Positions 1 to 8,441 of a DNA stretch of 12,549 bases are shown here, piece by piece. Position numbers and translations under genes: made by a program. Location: contig JADGJC010000648.1 in NCBI GenBank assembly GCA_027596075.1, forward strand, positions 1 through 12,549. Direction: 5' to 3'. Position 1 is the stretch's first letter; each line of letters begins with the position of its first letter. The DNA comes from Rhizophlyctis rosea. Lineage: Eukaryota; Chytridiomycota; Chytridiomycetes; Rhizophlyctidales; Rhizophlyctidaceae. The notes under the pieces were generated by a model that worked only from the letters and a program-made list of their open reading frames with translations, did not search any database and was not told where the DNA came from.

Positions 1-50
1 GAGAGGGGGAGGGGGAGGGGGAGGGGGAGTGTGAGGGGAGTGGGGGGAGG
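1..50. repeat. G-rich purine tract at the left edge
   Basis: The first 50 bases are almost pure G/A on the + strand, made of short GGGGGA-type units followed by GTGAGG and a run of six G. Four or more G-runs lie close together, so the tract could form a G-quadruplex on the + strand. It precedes the visible bestrophin exons. It may be the G-rich end of an upstream exon plus the start of an intron: a GTGAGG donor-like site is at 31-36 and an acceptor at 146-148. The copy boundary to the left is outside the window. Confidence 0.6.
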
Positions 51-148
51 GTTGAGGTTGGAACGGCGCCCGCGCGACTGTCCTGGCAGTCAATGCCATG
101 TTATCCACAACCATCAAGCAGCATGACTTACAGTTTTGGACCACCTAG

Positions 149-1340
149 GTCGACGGATTCACCATGCCCACGCTCCTCATCACAATCCTCGGTGTCGTCA
201 TGTCCCTCCTCCTCGCCTTCCGCACAAACACCGCATACGACCGATACTGGTAAAATCTCTCATATTCCCACCAGGCAGAGAAATCATTCAATATAACTCA
301 CACTCCAAAACAGGGAAGGTCGTCGCCTCTGGGGAACCCTCCTCACCCAAACCCGCAACCTCCAAAGATTCATCTGGGGCGGCATCACACCGAAAGACGA
401 CAAAACAGCCAACGAGCGACTCGGCGCCATGAATTTGACGCTTGCTTTCCCGATTGCGACAAAGCACTACCTCCGCGACGAGCATGGCTTTAGATACGAA
501 GATCTCCGTCCTTTGGTGCAGCATTTGCCCGGCATGGAACCGGGCGCTCCCGAAACGGATATCCAGAACTTGCCGTTGGAAATTTCGTACCATTTGGCGG
601 CGTATGTGAGGAGATGTCGGTCGTTGAGTAAGTCATATGCCTCATAGTTTTTTTTTTTCGAAAACATTCTGCCGATGTCGAGACCTTGCAGCCTTCCAAT
701 TCCTTTTTTTCCGCCTATTTCACTGAAACTTCACACATCCCCTCCCCTTCCACCAACAGACCTAATCGACGCCGCCCAATTCACACCCCTCACAAACTCC
801 ATCTCAGCCCTAATCGACACCCTAACCTCCTTCGAACGCATCCGCAACACCCCCATGCCCTTAGCATACAACGTCCACCTCAAACAATCACTCATGCTCT
901 ACATCCTCTCTTTGCCCTTCCAACTCGTTTCGACACTAAAGTGGGGAACGATACCGGTGATGTTTGTTGCGAGTTTTACGTTGCTGGGGATTGAGGGGAT
1001 TGGAGGGGAGATTGAGAATCCGTTTGGGTATGATGATAATGATTTGCCGGTTGAGGTGTATTGTGAGGATGCGAGGGGGGAGATGGAGAGGGTTATGGAG
1101 AAGGATGGGGGTGGTGTTGGTGTGGGGGGGACGGGGCAGGGGAGGGAGGTTGAGGGGTGGGGGAAGGTTGTTTTTGTTGGGGAGGTGAGTGTTTTTTTTC
1201 TTTTCTTTTTTTGGTGCTTCAAGGTTTTGGGTGTGGGTACGTTTCGCTGATTTTTGGGTTTTCCTTTGCCTGTGATGTTTTTTTTAATGCAGAAGGGACA
1301 TGCGACGCTTGATATGCCAACACTTCGGCGGAGACACTAA
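149..1340 (+). CDS. Bestrophin-like (UPF0187/RFP-TM) anion channel, 5' partial
   Basis: Membrane anion channel of the bestrophin family. Exons read 149-249, 314-627, 760-1184 and 1293-1340 (TAA), giving 295 residues. Introns are 64, 132 and 108 nt with donors GTAAAA, GTAAGT and GTGAGT and AG acceptors; a CTGAT branch-like site lies in the last. Diagnostic motifs are FRTNTAYDRYWEGRRLW, split by the first intron, and ENPFGYDDNDLPVEVYCED near the C-terminus. Hydrophobic segments are LLITILGVVMSLLLAF, LMLYILSLPFQL and IPVMFVASFTLLGI. The usual first transmembrane helix is missing. The reading frame meets TAG at 146-148, which also fits an acceptor, so an upstream exon is likely; ATG at 164 is the only in-window start and would make a short N-terminus. 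The C-terminus is Gly-rich. Codon choice in exon 3 flips from C/A-ending to G/T-ending. Family is near certain; the 5' end is uncertain. Confidence 0.85.
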
Positions 1341-3484
1341 ATCTCAAAGCTGGCCCCCCTTTTTGCCTTTGTAAATACGTTTGCGTTGCGTGAGGGTATC
1401 TCTATGGCTTGACCTCCACTTCTTTTTTCTTTGATGCCGGGGGCTGTTTCTGTCTTATCAATATTGTAAATTAGGTTGTTTCGCATTGCGACTGTAGCTT
1501 GGGATTTTCGTTGTCGTCACAAATGAGGGTAATCTTAAAGTTCAATGTCTCCAAGGACTAATCAGCGGTGTGGAAATGTGTTTTTTTCTTGCAACCTTTT
1601 CCGTCACAATGGGCCCCCCATGGGCAAATTGGCGTTGGCGCTTTTCCGGATCTCGACCTTCCTTTCACTATCTCAAAGGGCACATGTCATATATGAACAA
1701 CGTGAACCACTCCACATTTCAAAATTGGCATTTGGTTTGTTGGGATATTTCAAAGTTTTAAATTTCAGCGGGTGGAACTTTTCGGTTCTTTTTTTTTTGC
1801 GCTGGTGGACCTGAGTACCGAACTTGAGCCATCAGGAACACAAGGATAGCTTCGCGAATTGTGGACACGGCGATCAACAGTGTACCCCTTGCGCGAGGCA
1901 TAATAAAAAGGCTTTCAAAGGGTTTCTTGGTTTCGCAGATGATGTCTATAACCGCCCTTCCTATTGCATGAATAACATCAATGGAAAAGCCAAGAACGGC
2001 AGTCCAGTACACTCACACGCATGCCGGCCCTTAACCAATCTGTCAACAAACTTGGTGCTGGCCGTACGAACACTTTCGCTTATGATCCTTTTTTTTTTTT
2101 TTCCCCGCGCTCGCACTGATCTTCCCGTTTATCACGTAGGAGACAACTAGACACCTCGCAGCGAGCTCTTCCCAAGCACAGAAAACACTTCCAAAAAGAC
2201 CAACGTGTCTGGAAGCTAGAATACACGGATTTTCTTACATCCTTCCTTGTCCCGATCTTCACTACCTAAATGTTGAATTGACCGAAGTGACATCGGAGAG
2301 GGTTCGGTTCCCCCTGTGATATTTGAAGAGATGACCCACGTACGTCTTTCAGTTTTCAAGCTTGTTGCGCTCCTTTTCATTTGCATACACCCACAGGCCA
2401 TTCGCAGTATCCTCCTCAAACGCCGCCATACCCGGAACGAGAAAGTGGACCCCTTGAGCGTCCTCTGATTCAGTGCAGGCGGCATCATCAAAAGTTGTTA
2501 CGCATGCGAGACAGATGAAGGCTGTGGTATGTGCCATTGGGCTGCCTCACGATTGAGGGGGCATGTATCTTTGAATACGGTTGGACGAAGGCACACCAAT
2601 GCGTAAGATCCCCATGATTTCTGCGCCTGAAATCAACGATGTAAGGCGTCGTTGTGAACATCTAGGAGAAGTGGATTTTCAAGAATGTTGAGGCCTCCAA
2701 TGCACCATTCTCAGGCGCAGAGGATTTTTTTTTTGGTTGTTGTTGTTGGTGTTGGATATGTGTTTACGAGTGTCCGCAGCGAGTTTTCGGGCGTGGAGAT
2801 AAACGCTTGCATAGTTGTTGACGTTGTTGGACTTCTGCGATCTTTTTTAAAGAGCATAACCGTTCGAATTGGTGACGGATTCAGAAGAGGGGTTGCCAGT
2901 TCAAAAGCGGGAATATCAGGCATGTGAATGTATTGCTTTGAACGGGTGGGGCAATTTGCTTTTGACTGCAAAACTTTGTACAAGGACTGGGCTGGAGATG
3001 CTTGTCACTGTTGTCAGTCAGTCAGATGTGGCGCAGCCGACGCGTTCGAAAGATTTGAAACGATTGTCCTCACACCTATTGTGGTGCCACAGTTCTGTGC
3101 TGTCGATGCTCGACTCCCAAGTTTGATGTTCGTGCTGAATCTCTGGGCTTTGGCATGAGTATACTGACGTCAGGTTTTGGGAAGCAAAGGGGCAGTGCAC
3201 CATGTGGAGGCGGAGGACTCCGATCTTTGGATACCGAAACCCGTGGACTTGGCGTTTTCCAGCTTTCACCAATCCCCACGTGTCCATCCGTTTCCACTGC
3301 TTTGACGCAGCGACGCTTTCGTTCCTTTGGAGCTCCTTTCGCCCCGTCTGCGCATTGAATAGCGAAGGGGCTGACGGGCACATACCCGCTGAAGACTTGT
3401 ATAGGAAGGACCATAGAGAGGATGAATACACCACCGCACGCCCATTTTCCACTTTTAAATACCCATCTATTCAAATTAGTCAGA
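1341..3484. other. Gene-poor interval with poly-T tracts
   Basis: About 2.1 kb between the bestrophin stop and the next plus-strand gene. It is rich in T-tracts, for example 14 T at 2089-2102, and A/T-leaning early on. Overlapping open frames on both strands have no consistent codon bias, and I recognise no protein in them. The one stretch with coding-like composition is the minus-strand small ORF listed at 2349-2537. No RNA gene, terminal repeat or tandem array was seen. Confidence 0.5.
2349..2537 (-). CDS. Candidate small ORF, unknown function
   Basis: Minus-strand ATG at 2537 opens a 62-codon frame ending with TGA at 2349-2351. The N-terminus is MAHTTAFICLACVTTF, mildly hydrophobic, followed by an acidic stretch and GVHFLVPGMAAFEED. 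I recognise no family. Early codons end mostly in C/A and later ones in G/T, the same polarity as in the clear genes here, which is the main reason to list it. An alternative two-exon model also works: exon 2537-2389, a 75-nt GTATGC...CACAG intron (2388-2314) with an ACTGAAA branch-like site, then 2313-2262 to a TAG, giving 66 aa and ending in SVNSTFR. Either is speculative; chance open frames of this size are common. Confidence 0.2.
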   Translation of the reverse strand: MAHTTAFICLACVTTFDDAACTESEDAQGVHFLVPGMAAFEEDTANGLWVYANEKERNKLEN

Positions 3485-5003
3485 ATGTCAAAAGACGTCG
3501 ACTTCAAATCAGAAATGTTCAAACGACTGCACCCGCTACACTTTTCCCTCCCACCGAAACGACCCCTGAGACAGTTCATCAATCTCCTCATCTGTGGTGT
3601 TGTAACCCTCATCCTCCTTCTACCATCGCGCCTACCTTCCTTCCCATCTCCTCTGAAAACCATAACCGCGCCGGCAATGGGCAATCCTTCCCATTCCACG
3701 GGAGTCCTCTAAAGACCTCTGCTCAACCAATCCCATCGGATCCCTGTGCCCCCCATCTGTATGGTGTAAACGGTACGTATCGCACTGCGTATCGCAACGA
3801 GCAGCGCATCGAGAAATTCTTTGCTGCAAATGAAAGATCAATGAAACATTCTGTTTGGCCCAGAATATGGCCCTACCATCTCTTTTCGACCGTTGCAACA
3901 AGGCCAATGGACGTGGTATGTCGGCATATGATCGTGAACGCCTTTCTCCCCAGATTCCATTCTCACCCACCAAGTAAACCCAGAGTGCACCGTGTTCTCC
4001 ATACGATGACATAGCGCTCACGGGTATGTGGGGTGACATCATGCACAGCAAGCTGGTCACAACAAGGAAGGACCGCAGCTGGATCGATACTATGAGATTC
4101 TGGGACTGCGCGGAATGCCTACCACCAACCTGGTCTCAACTTGTGGAGCCAGACTACCTCCGTGTCCTAGCTCCACTCAAATCCTGCAACAGCAGCAGAC
4201 TGTTCGGCGTCAACTTCACCACAAACAACAACCCCAACCCCTGGTCCTCATCCAGCATCATCACCCACCTAAACTTCCCCTTCCGCATCAACCCCACCCA
4301 AATATCCATAACAGGAACCCCAACCACAAACGGCACCATAACCCTCATCAACCAATCACACACCTCCTGGCGCACCACCAATATCCTCCACCAATACACC
4401 TTCACCAACCCCACCCCACTCTGGTCCCTAAACATCGAAAACCCCCTCTGGAACACCCCCCACTTCACCCTCCACCCCAAACCCCTCCTCAAATCCACCA
4501 AAACACATCTCTACCTCGCCCTTCACACTTACACATACGAGACGCGACAAGCCAAAAGCCCCGGATGGTACGATGAGGAACAGGAGGACGGGTACTATTT
4601 CCTTACGGTGATGAAGGTGGAGGTGGGGACTGGTCGAGTGGTGGGAGAACCTCGGCACTTTGAGGAATTTGTGAGGGAACGTGTGTATTGGTGGTATGAT
4701 TATTGGGAGTATGTGGAGATGTTTGTTTTGCCGGGTCGAGATGTTGACGGTGGTAACAGCGGTGACAGCAATGTAACAACGGTGGCGGCGGACCATGACC
4801 GTTTAGTTGTTGTTGGGCCGCAGTGGGATGAGTATGGTGATGGTCCGAAGGGGACTCGTGTGGTGACGGTTCTTGTTCCTCATGCGAACATTTCTGAGAC
4901 GACATTTTCATTGGAGATTCGACCGTATCGGAATATGAGCGGGGTTCCCGAAAGGGGTTGGTTTATGGAAGGGATGGGGTCAGTTGATATTGGTGGGATT
5001 TGA
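3485..5003 (+). CDS. Secretory/membrane glycoprotein of unknown family; 5' structure unresolved
   Basis: I do not recognise this protein. The solid part is an uninterrupted frame from 3978 through an ATG at 4026 to TGA at 5003 (325 aa from that ATG). It has a CAEC motif, seven N-x-S/T sequons (NSS, NFT, NGT, NQS, NVT, NIS, NMS) and many aromatic residues, which suggests a lumenal or extracellular domain. Upstream, ATG 3485 starts MSKDVDFKSEMFKR followed by a hydrophobic segment FINLLICGVVTLILLLP, but this frame stops at 3710. A gap-free spliced model exists: 3485-3601, 3715-3772, 3864-3915, then 4049-5003 (393 aa) or 3986-5003 (414 aa). The second and third donors are good (GTACGT, GTATGT), and the N-terminus would then look like a signal peptide. 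The alternative is a gene with frameshifts: coding-like words such as FGPEYGPTISF and NPECTVFS sit in a frame broken by stops. Convergent with the SR gene. Confidence 0.5.
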
Positions 5004-5458
5004 TAAGTTGATGAAGGAACTTTTCTGTTTACGGATTGTGACCGAGGGGGGATTGGGGAGCGAGGTTTACCCATGTGAAGGATAAGGGTCTTGATGCCGT
5101 CATACGGGTGATGAAAATAAGACTGCTGATTCATCATGCAGCTCGTTGAGCTTTCGTTGATACTAAAACAACAATGATACCTGTGCGATGCCTGCGACTT
5201 CCTTACACAAGAGATTCCGTCACGTCAACTGACATTATTTCCTGCAACCCTTGCCTTGAGCTGTCTGTATTGTGGGACAACCAAAAACATCAGTGTCGAG
5301 GCCATTTTGTACACGCGCAAGAAAGATTGGACTCTGTTGACTTGAACTGCAAAACTAAATTTCAAAACTTCACTGGAAAACCGCAAACGAGCATAACTCT
5401 TCTCGGAAATGAGTTGTCGAATCCACCGCCAAATTGTGACCCAGCCCCCACCATCAAC
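5004..5458. other. Convergent intergenic region
   Basis: 455 bp separating the 3' ends of the glycoprotein gene (+) and the SR gene (-). It should hold both 3' UTRs. No conserved polyadenylation hexamer, repeat or RNA gene stands out. Plus-strand open frames that extend across it into the SR last exon are antisense shadows. Confidence 0.5.
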
Positions 5459-7115
5459 TTAGTACGCATAACCACTGTCACGACGACGGCGGTCATAGTT
5501 GCGCCCCCTCTCATTTTCCGCCATGCGATACCTCCACATGTCCCGGCGCGGAGACCTCATCCGAGCTCGATGTCCAGGCTTCGGCGACCAATGCTGGTAA
5601 GACCCGCGGCGCTCACGGGTTGGGGAACGTCCGCGACGACGGAGCGATCTTTGCCGATGGGGTGACCTTGACCGGTACCGAGTTCCCGACTGCTGAGGAG
5701 ATCTCGAACGCGAGGTTTGACGCCGATAGGGCGCGTCCATGCGGAGACGGCGACGAGGTGAGCGGTATGAGGAGCTTGATCGACGCTGACGCTCTTCTGA
5801 TTCGGCACGACGGGGAGACCGGGATTGGCGTGACGGGGAGGGGTCCACGGACATTGGACGGGGCTGGTCCGAGTTTGAGGTGTCCTAATCAAGGTTTAAG
5901 TCGCGATTGCGCATTTGGCGTCCGCCAATTATCCTATATATACCTACCTCTTGAAGGTAAACCCTCCTCCCATGTAAGATAGTATTGTCCAGTTTCCTCA
6001 TAGCATCTCGCATGTCGTCGTGATTGTAGAACTCCACAAGTCTGCCGAAATCGGGTTATGAAAGGGTTTAAATGGGAAACTATTCCCTTGAATGAGATGC
6101 CTACCCTTCCCCTGAACGCTCTCTACTGACTTCAGTGTATCCCACTTCGCAAACATCTTTCATGAAGTCTTTCAAATCCTTTTTGTTTGCGGATAGAAGG
6201 ACCCATCATCAGCATTGCTGTCAACTCAATTGCGAACATCCGATGGCTTCAGATCAATCCATGAGTCGTAACGAAGGCTCCAGTGGTCCAAAGAAAGCGC
6301 CAGTACGATTTCTCACGCAGCCGCCTCTTCCATGCAACACCAGCAGCCGCCAGCATTCGATTGATGACCAGGCGTGCAACGGAAGGAGCGAACTTCCTCG
6401 GCAGCCGAACATAGCGAGCTTTCTCCAAATAGCAGTCGTAGCAGCCCTTGCCAGACTAACCTGCCAGCTGACAGTGTGCGCGAGATTCTTCACAATCAGA
6501 CGATGGCTCGTTCGGGATGTCGGTGCGATCCTTGACCTGAACCGGCGATCTGAACGAGCCCAATCGACGGCGATCCTGAGCGTATAATGCACAATCTTGA
6601 ACATGAGAAGCCAACGGTCTTGACGTAAGAAGCAATATCTGACTTCTTTCCTTTCAATACTAACCGATTTCCAAGGAAGCGCATCCCATGCGTTGCTATG
6701 AATAATTTAAGTGAATTTTCACATGAAAGGATGGAAAAAGCAAACTACCGTCAATAGCCTCTTCTGCATCCCTGTAGTCAAAGAACGTCTGTAAAAAGGT
6801 TTTCTGTGAGAAACTGTCTTGATCAGGCATGGAATAAGCAGAATTATTAATCATCAACCAAATACTCGTATTTATGACTGACCAAGTCCCCACGGTGGTA
6901 AGTGCAGATCTCCACCGACTATTTAAGTCATTTTTTACACTTGAGACGTGCAAACAAAATATTGCGTTGCTATTACTTGATAAGATACACACCACGAAAG
7001 CAAACCCGGTTTTCAAAAGCACCTCCGTCAAGTCCCCGTGATAGCTGAACAATTTGCGCAGATCCGTTTCGTTCACCTCACTTGAAAGGCGGCCCACGAA
7101 GAGTTTGGCGGTCAT
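5459..7115 (-). CDS. srp2: SR-family splicing factor, Srp2/SRSF1-like
   Basis: Pre-mRNA splicing regulator of the SR family; nuclear, binds exonic RNA and recruits spliceosome components (family knowledge). Seven exons join cleanly: 7115-6993, 6788-6749, 6695-6665, 6575-6461, 6178-6105, 6041-5948, 5884-5459, giving 300 aa. RRM1 is about residues 3-72, with RNP2 KLFVGRL and RNP1 TGFAFVTF. RRM2 is about 89-158, with RLIVKNL and SWQDLKD at 101-107, the signature of the SRSF1-type pseudo-RRM. Residues 160-300 are a basic RS tail (SRSRSP, RSRSPHR). The ATG is directly followed by TAKLFVGRL, so the start is firm. Introns are 204, 53, 89, 282, 63 and 63 nt. The 282-nt intron splits SWQ from DLKD and ends at a non-YAG acceptor (AAG); exon 3 is only 31 nt. 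Symbol taken by analogy with the fission yeast protein. Confidence 0.9.
6179..6460 (-). other. Long fourth intron of the SR gene, possible autoregulatory retained intron
   Basis: At 282 nt this is the longest intron of the gene, with a GTTAGT donor, a CTGATGA branch-like site near the 3' end and an AAAAAG acceptor. If it is retained, translation runs on from SWQ for about 69 codons to a stop at 6254-6256, losing most of the pseudo-RRM and all of the RS tail. SR genes in other organisms commonly autoregulate through such non-productive isoforms; that this one does is inference. Confidence 0.4.
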
Positions 7116-7615
7116 CGTGGATGCTTCAGATAGCGTGAGAGAGAGCTCAGTTGAGCAGAGCGATTACCTTCCACCGGTGCCGCAGATGGGGGGGAAGATG
7201 GCGATGGGAAGGGGCGAAACAGGGTGTGAAGAAGAGCAAGCTGGCATAACAAGGGTGGGAAATTGATTTCACGTAATCAAACCGCAATCCACCCGGTTGC
7301 ATTCATGAGCCACCACGCCCCATGCCCCATGCTGCGCAATGCACACAAGCGGCAAGCATGACCAAACACAGGCAGATTGGATGAGCCGTGCAAGCCGTCA
7401 TTATGCATTCATGCAAGTCTGATAGACTATTGTAACACGGCAACTTGCAAGCCACGATTAGCAAGATTCCCTTCATGCAAAAGGATGGGCAAATCGTAAA
7501 ACCCGGCCGGACGGGCTCGTTTGTCCATATTCATCCTGGCAACGATCTACCAAACGCCCGTTTTCGGTAGAACCCACGGAGTCAAAAACCACCGGAGGGG
7601 CCGCCACTTTTCCAA
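7116..7615. promoter_or_regulatory. Upstream region of the SR gene
   Basis: About 500 bp between the SR start codon and the next plus-strand candidate gene. Read on the SR sense strand, the first ~100 bases upstream of the ATG are pyrimidine-rich (runs of C and CT repeats), as is usual around fungal transcription starts. Two perfect copies of TGCATTCATG lie at 7298-7307 and 7404-7413 and could be factor sites. No TATA box is convincing. No gene was seen here. Confidence 0.35.
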
Positions 7616-8125
7616 ATGCGTCATGCAAACAACAATAGGAGTATAAGGATTTTGACAGCTTGTATTGTCAATGGGAGTTCGGAATTGGGGATTGTGTGAG
7701 TCGGCAACACAAACGTGATGAAAACCACATCCCAAATTGATGTGGGTCCTTGTGTTGCAGGTGCCGCTTGGCGACGACCACCGCGCCCACATTCTGGTCC
7801 TACCTGTTGGAGACATGGAGCCCCGACACCTCCGCTTCGCAAAAAATATGGAACACCACGGTCCACCTCCCCTTCACCTCCCAAGACGGAGAACCCGTCA
7901 AGTGGCCATTGTGGCGAAACCACTCTTTACACGTTTGCACGAATCATACACTTGCAAATAGCCGAAAGTAAGATCCGACAGCCAATCAAGCAAAAAACTA
8001 TCAGCCGCAAGATTGTCCGCACAGGGTCTCCTTCCGCTCACACTTTTTACAGGCTGAACTCTTTCACCCATCCGATGTCTTTGCGCAAAAGGCTGCTCCT
8101 GCCCCTGATCTGCCGGCTCATCTAA
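7616..8125 (+). CDS. Candidate three-exon small protein gene
   Basis: Not recognisable as a family. Exons 7616-7695, 7761-7967 and 8053-8125 (TAA) join in frame to 119 aa. Both introns are short with strong signals: 65 nt, GTGAGT...TTGCAG; and 85 nt, GTAAGA...TTTTTACAG. The middle exon is strongly GC-biased at third positions in this frame only (peptides such as FWSYLLETWSPDT and HLPFTSQDGEPVKWPLW), and the bias continues in the same frame across the second intron (LNSFTHPMSLRKRLL). The end of exon 1 shows the G/T-ending codons seen before donors elsewhere in the window. The ATG at 7616 is the first in its frame after a TAG at 7568-7570; further 5' exons are possible. Several N-x-S/T sequons but no clear membrane helix. 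It lies between the SR gene (divergent) and the 7TM gene (same strand, 316 bp downstream). It could instead be a gene relic. Confidence 0.45.
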
Positions 8126-8441
8126 TCAAGAACATTTTCAATTGTTCTCTCGCTGCACTCATGACCCACCCACCAGAAGAGAGTTCAACGAGCCAATAAG
8201 GGACAACTTGTCCTTCACAAAGCATAGGCCGCTAGAGTGAGGATTGACGGGACAATCCGCTTTCTCCCAAATCCAGATTCAGACCATTTTATACCCATCC
8301 AAACAAAATACCACCGGCATCCCGGCGAAAACGCCCGCCCACCCTCATCCTCAAAACGCACACACACATATACCCATGCAGCACAATCTCAAAACGTAAC
8401 TCTCCGACACCTCCATATTTCCCATCTCCGCATTACACACG
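8126..8441 (+). promoter_or_regulatory. Upstream region and 5' leader of the 7TM gene
   Basis: 316 bp ahead of the 7TM start. The last ~130 bases are rich in C and A (CCTC, ACACACAC, CTCCG runs), a typical fungal leader composition. They contain the small upstream ORF listed separately. A TTTTATAC motif at 8287-8294 is a possible weak TATA-like element about 150 bp ahead of the start codon. Otherwise nothing specific is seen. Confidence 0.3.
8376..8399 (+). promoter_or_regulatory. Upstream ORF in the 7TM gene leader
   Basis: ATG at 8376 opens a seven-codon frame (MQHNLKT) closed by TAA at 8397-8399, 42 nt ahead of the main ATG at 8442. If the transcript starts upstream of it, scanning ribosomes would meet it first and main-frame output could be lowered. 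Its context (ACCC before the ATG) is moderate; the main start context ACACACG is also only moderate. Confidence 0.4.

Noticed and set aside
899..1222. 107-aa minus-strand frame with Pro/Ser/Thr runs
   Set aside because: Mirror image of the G-rich half of bestrophin exon 3.
1758..2012. 84-aa minus-strand frame with hydrophobic stretches
   Set aside because: Starts at GTG, has no splice-supported continuation that I could build and no codon polarity; not enough to call.
3076..3699. 207-aa minus-strand open frame
   Set aside because: Antisense to the 5' exons at 3485 onward; Arg/Gly-rich composition typical of a shadow frame.
3202..4014. 270-aa plus-strand open frame taken as a single gene
   Set aside because: No hydrophobic or conserved pattern through most of it; only the piece 3715-3772 is plausible as an exon of the glycoprotein gene.
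4115..4576. 153-aa His/Pro/Gln-rich plus frame
   Set aside because: Off-frame reading of the C/A-rich block of the glycoprotein exon.
5174..5982. Plus-strand frames of 163 and 120 aa
   Set aside because: Antisense to the RS-domain exon of the SR gene.
7725..7745. Inverted repeat CCACATC/GATGTGG as a regulatory hairpin or terminator
   Set aside because: Only seven pairs around a seven-base loop; it lies inside a predicted intron and is expected by chance at this length.
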